From positions 221,653 to 285,652 of the forward strand of contig NZ_FOBB01000002.1 of the NCBI RefSeq assembly GCF_900109685.1: a stretch of DNA of 64,000 nt. Reading direction: 5' to 3'. Numbering within the stretch: the stretch's first letter is position 1; the number at the start of each line of letters is the position of its first letter. This stretch comes from Chitinophaga rupis (lineage in GTDB: Bacteria > Bacteroidota > Bacteroidia > Chitinophagales > Chitinophagaceae). The notes under the pieces were generated by a model. It was not told where the DNA came from. It searched no databases and worked only from the letters and a program-made list of their open reading frames with translations. The position numbers and the translations under genes are program-made. Below, piece after piece: positions 36,123 through 44,246 of this stretch.

Positions 36123-37244
36123 TCAGTACCTTTTAATGAGGGAAATACGGCTATGATTCTCCAGTGCGCCGTTTTTAACGAACAGCACTTCCCCGCCTTT
36201 TTCTATCGTCAATCTTAAAACCTCGTCAACAGCATCTATTACCAGGTGATGGGCGGTTTTGGGTGCTTTAAGATGCAGCTTCCCGGTTTTGTCATCAACG
36301 AACGCGGGGTAGGTATAGTCTTTTTCAACTATCAGCCGGTAACCCCGGCCCTCTTTCAGGGCTTCCCAAACATCCGTGATCCCATCTGCCGTATGTTGCC
36401 GCCATTTTTCCTCTATCAGCTGCTGCATTGTAGTATATTGCTTTTCGTCTATCCAGGCCTTTACCATCGGCCAAACATGTTCCTCCAGCATTTTTTGCGT
36501 TACATTAGTGTAGTTGCCATTAATAGTGCCTATAATATTTTTCTGGTGGCGGCTTACTTCCTGCAGCAGGGAAATATCTTTTTTTGGTCCGGCTATGATC
36601 AGCGGCAGCTCTCCCAGGTAAGTTGTAAGCAGCTGGTCCGTTTCCCGGTAAAAACTCTTCAGGCGGTTGGCCTTTATTACGGATTTATCCCGTTCAAAAC
36701 CTTTTACGCCGGCCTGCCCGGCATAGGAGCTGGCTTTTGCCGGCCTGCTGTATTCATAATCGTCATGGAAATGCCGCGGAAATATGCCGTCCTTGATTTC
36801 CTGCAACCTGTTTAAGCGCCCTTTGTAGCACTGGGCAGTTTTTTCATTCACCTGGAGTACATAGTAGCCAATGGCATAACGCTCCAGGTACAACAGCTCC
36901 CGGATAGCAAAGGTTTCTCCGATCTGGATCTTTTCATGCACGGGAAAAAGGAACTTAACCAGCTTGCTGTAACCGGGAGATACATAAAGCCCTATCCCTT
37001 CCGCGGTTAGGTCATAATTCTGGGCAAAGCTGTCTGCAAGTGCCTGTAAGGAAGCCAGTAAGGACACTGCTTGCTGCGGATGCATATTGTGCAGGAAATC
37101 GCCTGCTTTCTGAATGGATTTTTCTATCAGTAGCAACGCCGCCTTTTTATCCAGGGGTCCTGTTTCCTGCAGGGGTACTATAATAGTTACACAAGGTAAT
37201 TGTGTGGCTTGTTTCTGTATAATGCTTAATTCGTTCGATAGCAT
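36123..37244 (-). CDS. BaeRF-type (archaeal/eukaryotic release-factor-like) protein
   Basis: The 373-residue protein resembles the bacterial family 3 of archaeo-eukaryotic release-factor-like proteins (BaeRF3). It has an N-terminal alpha/beta segment (CVTIIVPLQETGP), an RNase-H-like middle domain with Y-V-L-Q-V-N-E-K-T-A-Q-C-Y-K-G (about 131-145) and a C-terminal eRF1-domain-3-like part beginning near 270, with V-D-E-V-L-R-L-x-I. Such proteins are thought to act on stalled or idle ribosomes, but no role is proven here. Perfect paired operators lie upstream and the stress gene follows by 33 nt. Confidence 0.75.
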   Translation of the reverse strand: MLSNELSIIQKQATQLPCVTIIVPLQETGPLDKKAALLLIEKSIQKAGDFLHNMHPQQAVSLLASLQALADSFAQNYDLTAEGIGLYVSPGYSKLVKFLFPVHEKIQIGETFAIRELLYLERYAIGYYVLQVNEKTAQCYKGRLNRLQEIKDGIFPRHFHDDYEYSRPAKASSYAGQAGVKGFERDKSVIKANRLKSFYRETDQLLTTYLGELPLIIAGPKKDISLLQEVSRHQKNIIGTINGNYTNVTQKMLEEHVWPMVKAWIDEKQYTTMQQLIEEKWRQHTADGITDVWEALKEGRGYRLIVEKDYTYPAFVDDKTGKLHLKAPKTAHHLVIDAVDEVLRLTIEKGGEVLFVKNGALENHSRISLIKRY

Positions 37245-37264
37245 AAAACTTATATTTTATAATA

Positions 37265-37330
37265 CTAAGTTATTCTGCAATGGGAGAGGGGCAAATGACT
37301 GGGGTCAATATAAAGAGTGACAGGAGTCAT
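37265..37330 (-). promoter_or_regulatory. Perfect paired FNR-like operators plus -7 box for the BaeRF operon
   Basis: On the minus strand the distal site 37317-37330 reads ATGACTCCTGTCAC and the proximal site 37295-37308 reads TTGACCCCAGTCAT; both are full TGA-N6-TCA. They lie 22 bp apart. The -7 box AATAACTTAG (37265-37274) begins 21 nt after the inner site. This is the last such pair on the right side of the locus. Confidence 0.7.
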
Positions 37331-37751
37331 TTGATACGGTATACGATGTTGTTTACTTCGTAACAGTTGTATTGTATGCCTGTCTGGAAGCCGTCTTTAC
37401 GGGAGAATTTCCGGAAGGGAAATAGGAGGGACGTTTGATTTTACGTTCAATAACGGGAAAATATTCTTTGTGAAAGCAGATCTGACCCACTAAAACCGAA
37501 AGTAATGAGTAAAAATAATTTTGATGAAATCATCCGCCGTTCTCTGAGATGAGAGAAAAGTACTATCAGCTGGAGGTACAGCATCACGCCAGTGAATGGA
37601 CGGTGGGAGAAAACATCATTTGCACCGCCAATACAAAAAAATGGAGTATGACTAACCCAAACTGAGTGTACATACTCCATCGTTTCTTAACTCGTTCAAA
37701 AAAAATCATAACGATGATTGGCGGGTAGCGTACCCTTCGATGTTTTGACTT
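37331..37751. other. Boundary spacer without a recognisable gene
   Basis: About 420 nt separate the last operator pair from the first accessory gene. Short open frames cover parts of it on both strands, but none has a ribosome-binding site or recognisable motifs. The compact stress locus ends here, and base composition and gene density change to the right. Confidence 0.5.
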
Positions 37752-38669
37752 TTAAGGGCGAACGCGGATGATCGTCTTTCCGCTAACCCGGTCGGTTGAA
37801 TTGAAGGTCGCAACGGCGTCGTCGAGCGAGGATATTTTTCCGATGTAGGTCCGCAGACGTCCCTCGCGCAGCCGCTGCACGATCTCATTCAACTGGTTCG
37901 GATCTGCAACGACAACAAAGTCGATTACCGATCCGTTTACAGGCCGGGCTTCGGTCGGACCTGCGATGCTCACCAGCGTTCCTCCGGACCTGATCAGTCC
38001 TGCGGATTGGTTGGTAACATCCCCACCGAAGATATCGAACACCAAATCAACTCCGGCAACGTCCTGCAACTTTTCGTTTTCAAGATCAATGTACTCGTGC
38101 GCACCGAAATCAAGCGCCGTCTTGCGGCCGTCTGCGCGGCCTGTGCCAATGACATAGGCACCGGCAGCACGTGCAAGTTGGCTCGCCATTGAACCCACCA
38201 CGCCGGCTGCGCCGTGTATGAGAACGGTCTGCCCCGCGCGGAGGCGGCCATGGTCGAACAGCCCTTGCCACGCAGTCAGACCAGACATTACGAGGGCTGC
38301 GCCATCCATGAAGCTTACATCGGCTGGCAATGGCGCAAGGTTACGTGCCTCAACGGCTACATACTCCGCCAGCGCGCCGTCGCGATACCAGTCCGTAAGA
38401 CCGAACACGCGCTGTCCTATGGATAGGCCCGTCGTTCCATAGCCAATGGCGGTGACAATGCCAGCCACCTCATGACCAGGAATCGATGGCGTTCTATCTT
38501 TGCCGGCGCGATCTGTCCAGGTCGCGGGCCACGATAGCTCATCTCCTGTTATTGTTGATGCATGAACCTCTACAACAACGTCATTGATCGCTGCTTGCGG
38601 CTCGGGCCGTTCCACAAGCTGCATTCCTGCCTTTCCTGCAGCCTGGTCTGTTACAACTATTGCTTTCAT
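37752..38669 (-). CDS. NADP-dependent quinone oxidoreductase-like protein (MDR)
   Basis: The start at 38669 is chosen because a strong GGAGG lies 9 nt upstream on the minus strand. The 305-residue medium-chain reductase has no catalytic-zinc motif: G-H-E-V-A-G near residue 65, and the Rossmann motif G-A-A-G-V-V-G-S (about 150-157). The subgroup reduces enones or quinones with NADPH. The coding sequence is visibly richer in GC than the neighbouring AraC and SDR genes, with many CG dinucleotides, which suggests recent transfer from a high-GC donor. Confidence 0.87.
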   Translation of the reverse strand: MKAIVVTDQAAGKAGMQLVERPEPQAAINDVVVEVHASTITGDELSWPATWTDRAGKDRTPSIPGHEVAGIVTAIGYGTTGLSIGQRVFGLTDWYRDGALAEYVAVEARNLAPLPADVSFMDGAALVMSGLTAWQGLFDHGRLRAGQTVLIHGAAGVVGSMASQLARAAGAYVIGTGRADGRKTALDFGAHEYIDLENEKLQDVAGVDLVFDIFGGDVTNQSAGLIRSGGTLVSIAGPTEARPVNGSVIDFVVVADPNQLNEIVQRLREGRLRTYIGKISSLDDAVATFNSTDRVSGKTIIRVRP

Positions 38670-38888
38670 ACCATACCTCCTTTTTTGTTCATCAGCAAAC
38701 ACCCACTTGAGGAAGTGTTATTGCAGTACAATATTGTTTTCGACATGATTTTAATACTTAAGTAGTTAAATAATCTTATTAATCTGGTGTAAAATTAGCG
38801 CTTACGCTGGCTGGTTTGGTAGGCCAATTTCAAAATACTGAGGGGTCCAGTTAATGCAAGCGGTGTGCGGTTCATGGAGGGGTCGCGC

Positions 38889-39164
38889 TTATGGACAATA
38901 GCCACTGTGGCTTACGTACTTTAGGCGGCTGTTGCACCGCGGCCCCTTGATCATTGTCGATGATGTACCGCCGCAACCCACGCCGGATCCCTGTTTGGAA
39001 GGTATCACCGATACAGGGCCCAGTCCAAACCAGCCTTCACTTCCTGAAGAAATGGTTACAGGCGATATAGCAATATGTCCTATCAATACTCCCTCTTCCT
39101 CTGCTACCAGAGAAACGGTCAGCTGACCATTTGCGCGCAGGGCCGGGTATAAAACCCAAAACAT
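38889..39164 (-). pseudogene. GNAT acetyltransferase fragment
   Basis: The first 60 or so residues match the middle of GNAT N-acetyltransferases: L-T-V-S-L-V-A-E-E-E-G-V-L-I-G-H-I-A-I-S-P-V and G-L-G-P-V-S-V-I-P-S-K-Q-G-S-G-V-G, which is the acetyl-CoA pyrophosphate loop. Beyond that point (about residue 62) the reading is lost, and the following 30 residues look like shifted sequence. The N-terminal part of the fold is also missing. The gene is therefore broken at both ends. Confidence 0.55.
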
Positions 39165-39213
39165 TCATTAATTATTTACGTAATTTTATGATACGTTGAC
39201 GTAAAATATACAA

Positions 39214-40020
39214 ATGAACTATGGTATCATACCACCACCTCCACATCTTACCGGATATGTCCGGTTCTACTGGTTTGTAGAGGGCAATCTGCCATACGTT
39301 CATCATGCTTTTGCCTATCCTTGTCCCGAATTTATCTTTTGTTACAAAGGACATTTCAAGTATGGCATTGAGCATAGGAAAGAAACTATACTTACTTCCG
39401 GCATCTTCGGACAGACAAAAACCTTTAGCCGGGTGACCTTGAATAATGATTACTTTGGGATATTTGGTGTTTACTTATACCCTCAGGCATTCCTTCAATT
39501 ATTTCACTTGCCGGCAAACGAACTTTCCAATCATTATGCAACCATGAGCGCTGTATTGGGAAAAGATGGTGAGATGCTTGAAGATAAAATGATGTTGGCC
39601 TCAAATAATCTTCAGAGAGCGAAACTTGTGTCTGACTTTCTGAAAGCACGACTGAAAAATGTGAAAACCGAACACACCGCTATTTCTTCCGCTATCGCAG
39701 CGGTTGTAGACTCTTATCATACGAGTTCTGTACAGGCTTTAGCCGATACCAATTTCCTGTCATTACGACAATTTGAAAGGCGGTTCAAAGAATTGTCGGG
39801 CTTCAGCCCGAAATCATTTTTGCGGATTACGAGGTTTAATTCTGTTCTCAACAAAGATTTTCAACATCAATCTTTAACTGAAATAGGTATGGAGTGTGGC
39901 TACTATGACCAATCACACTTCATTCACGATTTTCAAAAATTTTCAGGTATTAGCCCCAAAGAATACTTTAAGAAGGAGATGCTTGCAGCGGCGGGTAGAG
40001 GTACGGTGGAGTTCCGGTAG
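39214..40020 (+). CDS. AraC-family transcriptional regulator
   Basis: The 268-residue protein has an N-terminal DUF6597-like sensor half (NYGIIPPPPHLTGYVRFYW) and a C-terminal AraC DNA-binding domain (about 160-262) with two helix-turn-helix motifs. The family signature is visible: S-L-R-Q-F-E-R-R-F-K-E-L-S-G-F-S-P-K followed by L-T-E-I-G-M-E-C-G-Y-Y-D-Q-S-H-F-I-H-D-F. It probably controls a neighbouring metabolic gene; the small membrane gene downstream is a candidate. Confidence 0.92.
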   Translation: MNYGIIPPPPHLTGYVRFYWFVEGNLPYVHHAFAYPCPEFIFCYKGHFKYGIEHRKETILTSGIFGQTKTFSRVTLNNDYFGIFGVYLYPQAFLQLFHLPANELSNHYATMSAVLGKDGEMLEDKMMLASNNLQRAKLVSDFLKARLKNVKTEHTAISSAIAAVVDSYHTSSVQALADTNFLSLRQFERRFKELSGFSPKSFLRITRFNSVLNKDFQHQSLTEIGMECGYYDQSHFIHDFQKFSGISPKEYFKKEMLAAAGRGTVEFR

Positions 40021-40087
40021 CATCATGTCGTTTTTTTACAATTTTATCTTTGGCAGGAAGAATAATTTTATATAAATCCTTTTTGAT

Positions 40088-40531
40088 ATGGGAAAAATCA
40101 TTTCATTTGTTTTATCTGTAAGTTTAATCATATCCTGTTGTCTATTTGCAACCGTAAAAACATTTTCACAAACAGCTGAACCTGTAAATAAAGTATCAAC
40201 TACTGAAACAAAAAAGTCTGCCCTTTTTAACGAAGGCGGTTATGTAAAAGGCATTACTCCTGCACGGGCTATCGGGTTGGTAGAATTGCTTTTAGGTATA
40301 TTGAGCATATTCTTTGCCATCCGTGCTAAAAAACGTTCTTCAATAGCAGGAACAAAAACCGCCCTGATACTGGGCTTGCTTGCAATGGTATTTAGTATAG
40401 TGCATTTCGTCACAACAGCAGGCGCTGTGTTCGGGTCTGGAAGCGGGAAAGCCGGCGCAATTCTGGCTATAATGTTAAGTTTAGTTGGCATAATACTTAG
40501 CAGGTTGGCTCTTCGCCGGAAAAAAATATAG
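40088..40531 (+). CDS. Small membrane protein, hypothetical (DUF6223-like)
   Basis: The 147-residue protein has a signal-like N-terminal helix (about 5-25, ending KTFSQ), a polar stretch, and then three helices (about 58-76, 86-108 and 122-140) with R-A-K-K-R-S-S between the first two. It ends in a basic tail. The pattern recalls DUF6223 membrane proteins, but I cannot confirm this. It follows the AraC regulator by 67 nt on the same strand. Confidence 0.55.
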   Translation: MGKIISFVLSVSLIISCCLFATVKTFSQTAEPVNKVSTTETKKSALFNEGGYVKGITPARAIGLVELLLGILSIFFAIRAKKRSSIAGTKTALILGLLAMVFSIVHFVTTAGAVFGSGSGKAGAILAIMLSLVGIILSRLALRRKKI

Positions 40532-40693
40532 AACATCTTTTCAGCAAGCAATCAGCGTGCTTACACTTTGCGCTTTCTCTTTTACCAGAGAGGCCGTCTG
40601 CTTCTTTACGGGTTCGTTGGTGCGCGATTATGAAACGTAAAGGAGTTTAAACGAGAAAAAGGCGCTGGAATAGCGACTTCCTCTTATAGAGGC

Positions 40694-41238
40694 TTATCTG
40701 TAAGCTTTTATTATCCTGGTTATTTCATCGGCTACCTTCTCAGGAGATTTGTCAGTAACATCAATTACTGAACTGGCATTCTCGTATGGGTTTCTTCTAG
40801 CTTCATTGTATTCAGTGTTGATAGACCCTTGGATTTCTGGATGATGTTTTTGTCTGTCACCTCTTTCATAAATTATTTGTGGATTCCCTGTTAATGCCAG
40901 AAGATTTTTGGTCTGATACCAACCCTGACTGATAAGTAGATTAATGGACCCTGCACCAACGACAATATTAAGCCATCGCTGTTTAACCTCTTCGGGAGAA
41001 GGTAAACCGGATACCGTCCTATCAGAATTCCACAAGAATATATCAGCATATTCGGGGAATATCTCTTTACACATGCGAAGTATACTAAACAACGCATCGT
41101 GCATAGCTGTTAGATGACCTAACTGGTAAATACCTCTGTTTTTCCTGGCGCAACTTCCATCATCAATTCCTCATCGTTCAGTCCAGCAATGAGAGTATCT
41201 ATTTCCCTGACTTTTGCATCCCATGCATCAAGTACCAT
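40694..41238 (-). pseudogene. Frameshifted DinB-like gene joined to a kinase-like tail
   Basis: Reading from an ATG at 41236-41238, the first frame encodes a DinB-type start (VLDAWDAKVREIDTLIAGLN) up to A-P-G-K. A short A-run (T5 at 41139-41143 on the plus strand) appears one base short. With that base restored the frame continues as N-R-G-I-Y-Q-L-G-H-L-T-A-M-H-D-A-L-F, typical of DinB-superfamily proteins. After about W-L-N-I (near 40965) the sequence no longer fits DinB; it reads VGAGSINLLI, A-L-T-G-N-P-Q-I-I-Y-E-R and S-P-E-K-V-A-D-E-I, resembling the C-terminal part of a shikimate-kinase-type P-loop kinase. The gene is a likely chimaeric remnant. Confidence 0.55.
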
Positions 41239-41332
41239 TTTACCAAGGTTTCCCTATGATGTGTCATAACATTGTTTTTGTAAAAGCGGATGAAGTGCGG
41301 TAATCACCACTTCACCCACTTTTGTTTTTACA

Positions 41333-42082
41333 TTATAACTGAGTTAATCCGCCATCAACAGGAATATCGGCTCCGGTTATAAAACTGCTGTCTGAAGAGG
41401 CCAGGAACAAGATCGCATTCGCTACTTCGTCTGCCTCACCCATTCTGCCCATAGGCGTCATTTCTGAAAACATCTTTCTCATGGCGTCGGAATTTTCCTT
41501 TGTCCCGAATTGCAGGTCGATAATGGGTGTCTCGATAGGCCCAGGGCTTACAGTGTTAACCCGAATTTTGCGTGGCATAAGGTCTGCCGCCCATGTTCTC
41601 ACATAGGATCTTTCAGCGGCTTTGGTGGCGGAGTAAGTGGGGTAAATGGTGATACCTTTTTGATGCGCTCCTGATGAAACCACTACAATAGAACCTCCGT
41701 CCTTAAGAATAGGGAGCGCCTTTTGCACTGTGAAGAAAGACCCTCTTGCGTTCGTGTTAAATGTCTTGTCAAAGTGTTCCGGTGTTACTGCTGCGGTAGG
41801 AGCTACTTCGACAAATGCAGCGTTGGCGACCACGATATCAAGATGACCTTTCTCTTTTTTTATCACGGTATACAAACGGTCAAGGTCATCCAGATTAGCG
41901 ATGTCGCCTTGTATTACTGTTACATTGCTACCAATCTCTTTAGCTGCTTTCTCAAGTTCTGCCTGACGCCGGCCCGTGATAAATACATAAGCACCCTCGT
42001 CTACGAATTTTTTGGCTGTAGCCAAGCCGATACCGCTGCTACCACCGGTAATAACGGCAACTTTATCTGCTAATTTTTTCAT
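41333..42082 (-). CDS. Short-chain dehydrogenase/reductase
   Basis: The 249-residue SDR has T-G-G-S-S-G-I-G-L (about 12-20), A-N-A-A-F in place of NNAG (about 87-91), V-V-V-S-S-G-A, and the Y-S-A-T-K active motif (about 153-157). It ends P-V-D-G-G-L. Its closest relative in the window is the next gene, with which it shares the M-K-K-L-x-x-K-V-A-V-I-T-G start. They are separated by 57 nt and probably arose by duplication. The substrate is unknown. Confidence 0.9.
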   Translation of the reverse strand: MKKLADKVAVITGGSSGIGLATAKKFVDEGAYVFITGRRQAELEKAAKEIGSNVTVIQGDIANLDDLDRLYTVIKKEKGHLDIVVANAAFVEVAPTAAVTPEHFDKTFNTNARGSFFTVQKALPILKDGGSIVVVSSGAHQKGITIYPTYSATKAAERSYVRTWAADLMPRKIRVNTVSPGPIETPIIDLQFGTKENSDAMRKMFSEMTPMGRMGEADEVANAILFLASSDSSFITGADIPVDGGLTQL

Positions 42083-42139
42083 TGTCTTTGTTTGAATAAT
42101 TTGCCAATAGAAATAATATGAACTGTTCCGTGGCGTATG

Positions 42140-42874
42140 TTATATCTGTGCTACGCCGCCGTCAACATACAGCTCTGTACCAGCGATATAGCTGGAATCA
42201 TCTGATGCCAGGAATAGAGCTGCTTTGGCAATATCTTCGGGCTGACCCATTCTTGCCAGTGGAACTGATTTCGCAAGTCCGTTCAATACTTCCTGGGAAA
42301 AACCGGCGAATACATTGGTATCTGTGTGTCCCGGGGCGACGACATTTACCCTGATCTTACGAGCTTGCAGGTCTACAGTCCATGTTCTTGCCAGTGATCG
42401 GATAGCTGCTTTACTGGCACTGTAAACGCCCATTCCGGGAAAGGCTTTTATGCCTGCTATTGAACCTGTCATAATGATCGAACCGCCATCTGTCAGCAAG
42501 GGAAGGGCTTTTTGAACTGTGAATATGGTTCCCTTAACGTTTACATCGAAAGTTTTTTGATATATTTCTTCCGTAACAGTACCAATAGGAACACCAAAAT
42601 CGCCTATCCCTGCACTAACATACAATACATCTATCCTTCCTTTCTCTTTCTTAACAGTGTCAATCAACCTGTCGAGGTCTTCCAGTTTTCCAGAATCGGC
42701 CTGAACGCCGGTAACATTTTGTCCGATTGTTTTAACAGCTTCGTCTAGTTCTTTTTTCCTACGGCCTGTAATAAAAACATATGCGCCTTCTGCAACAAAT
42801 AATTGTGCTGTTGCAAGCGCCAATCCGCCGGTAGCTCCGGTTATCACTGCTACTTTGTTCTCTAACTTCTTCAT
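42140..42874 (-). CDS. Short-chain dehydrogenase/reductase
   Basis: The start at 42874 (MKKLENKVAVITG) is used because the in-frame extension to 42907 adds a basic stretch with no counterpart in the neighbouring SDR. The 244-residue protein has T-G-A-T-G-G-L-A (about 12-19), V-S-A-G-I in place of NNAG, I-M-T-G-S-I-A and Y-S-A-S-K (about 150-154). It ends Y-V-D-G-G. A Crp/Fnr gene lies upstream on the same strand and may control it. Confidence 0.9.
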   Translation of the reverse strand: MKKLENKVAVITGATGGLALATAQLFVAEGAYVFITGRRKKELDEAVKTIGQNVTGVQADSGKLEDLDRLIDTVKKEKGRIDVLYVSAGIGDFGVPIGTVTEEIYQKTFDVNVKGTIFTVQKALPLLTDGGSIIMTGSIAGIKAFPGMGVYSASKAAIRSLARTWTVDLQARKIRVNVVAPGHTDTNVFAGFSQEVLNGLAKSVPLARMGQPEDIAKAALFLASDDSSYIAGTELYVDGGVAQI

Positions 42875-42995
42875 TTTAACTTTCTTTTTGATTAATTGAT
42901 AACACAAAGCTCTTCCAAACAGGAGCCTTTAAAAATCAACTACCGGAAGAAATTAGATTAAACTAGTTTAACTTGTTTGCAGGGGGTGTAAATAG

Positions 42996-43019
42996 AAAGC
43001 CCGGAGGGATCCGGGCTTT
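42996..43019 (-). terminator. Intrinsic terminator-like hairpin after the Crp/Fnr gene
   Basis: A 10-bp perfect stem (42996-43005 with 43010-43019) closes a four-base loop. It immediately follows the stop of the gene at 43027 on the minus strand. The T-tract is weak (CTATTT). Confidence 0.6.
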
Positions 43020-43026
43020 ATTGTCA

Positions 43027-43608
43027 TCATTTTAATTTCTGGTTTCTTATCCGGGAGAGGAACTGAGTGGTCATTCCCAGGTAAGAGGCGATCACATACT
43101 GTGGGAAACGCTGCAAAAACTGCGGATATTTCTTTTGCATTTCTTCATACCTTTCTTCAGCCGTCTTGCTAATGCTCCCCAGCATTCTTTTTTGAATAGC
43201 TGCAGCACCTCGTTGTGAATGTAAACGGAAGAATCGTTCAAATTTAGGTAGCTTCTCATAAAGCATTTGCTCGTTCTGGTAACTGATCTGTATAAGCGTT
43301 GAATTTTCCATCGCTTCTACGAAAAGTGTGGCAGGTTCCTGGTAAATATAACTGGTGAAATCCGAAATCCACCAATCGTCTACAGCCAGTGCAATTGTAT
43401 ATTCCTGTCCATCATTACCCATAAAATAACTCCGCAACGCGCCTGTAGCAATATAGGTTCTGTACTGGCAAACATACTCAGGTTGAACAATAAACTGTTT
43501 TTTCCTGACTTTTTGCATACGTAACAAAGAGGTAAAAAGCAGCTCTTCCTCTCTTGTTAAGGTGATGAATCGGGATACATTCTGTATAATAGAGATGAAT
43601 TCAGTCAT
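43027..43608 (-). CDS. Crp/Fnr-family transcriptional regulator (accessory)
   Basis: The 193-residue protein has a cyclic-nucleotide-binding-like barrel (about 25-115) with K-K-Q-F-I-V-Q-P-E-Y-V-C and G-A-L-R-S-Y-F, a dimer helix, and a short C-terminal helix-turn-helix (Y-L-G-M-T-T-Q-F-L-S-R-I-R). This is the common short Bacteroidota type, which rarely binds cAMP. The arrangement with two SDR genes on the same strand suggests it controls them, although no paired TGA-N6-TCA sites are seen here. Confidence 0.85.
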   Translation of the reverse strand: MTEFISIIQNVSRFITLTREEELLFTSLLRMQKVRKKQFIVQPEYVCQYRTYIATGALRSYFMGNDGQEYTIALAVDDWWISDFTSYIYQEPATLFVEAMENSTLIQISYQNEQMLYEKLPKFERFFRLHSQRGAAAIQKRMLGSISKTAEERYEEMQKKYPQFLQRFPQYVIASYLGMTTQFLSRIRNQKLK

Positions 43609-44246
43609 TTTGTGAAGTTAGCAATTTTAACAAAGGCCCTTCTCTCTTCCCATCCTATTTGTTAGCTCTCTGAATAGCTTATGCTGACCGCGTTTGAAAA
43701 AACTTAAACAGTTTTGAGAAATAACTAATATTAGGGGAAATAAAGGGATTTATGAAACTTGTACGGTAGAGATTAGAACTTAGAAATGGAGGCTTAATTG
43801 GCGTATCTGTTGCCAGATTGTTGTTAGAATATTTATTATAGAAAAACATAATATATTTCAATGATTAAAGTGTGACTTACCTTAATATAATCGGATGTTT
43901 TTGATTTACCAACGAATGCGAGCTGAAATACATCTTTCACTCATTTTGGATCCCGGGGTAATTACATTCTTCATAACATTGTACTATTTTAAACGGCAAA
44001 GATAAAGCAACCCCAAAAACTAATGCTTCATATAGATGGCTTATCAGTTCATAGTCAAATTCTTCATATGACTGCTTGTTAGTGTAATGTAGAAAGAGAT
44101 TATCCTGATTTACATGTTTTTGTAGAATGTAAATAACAGCGGCATGACTGATTTATCGCGCTCAGAAGAGTTTCCAAATAGTTCGATTGATGTTAGATAC
44201 ACCTGTATAAACCTTGCCTTGAGGGGCTTAAATTTATTATTTTACT
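43609..44246. other. AT-rich spacer without a recognisable gene
   Basis: The stretch is visibly AT-rich with many stop codons in all frames. The longest frames are short, have no motifs and lack ribosome-binding sites. I see no repeats, RNA gene or terminator. It may hold the promoters of the two flanking divergent genes. Confidence 0.5.

Noticed and set aside
37447..37680. Possible transposase or nuclease remnant in the boundary spacer
   Set aside because: Short peptide similarities on both strands were considered, but none extends far enough to name a family.
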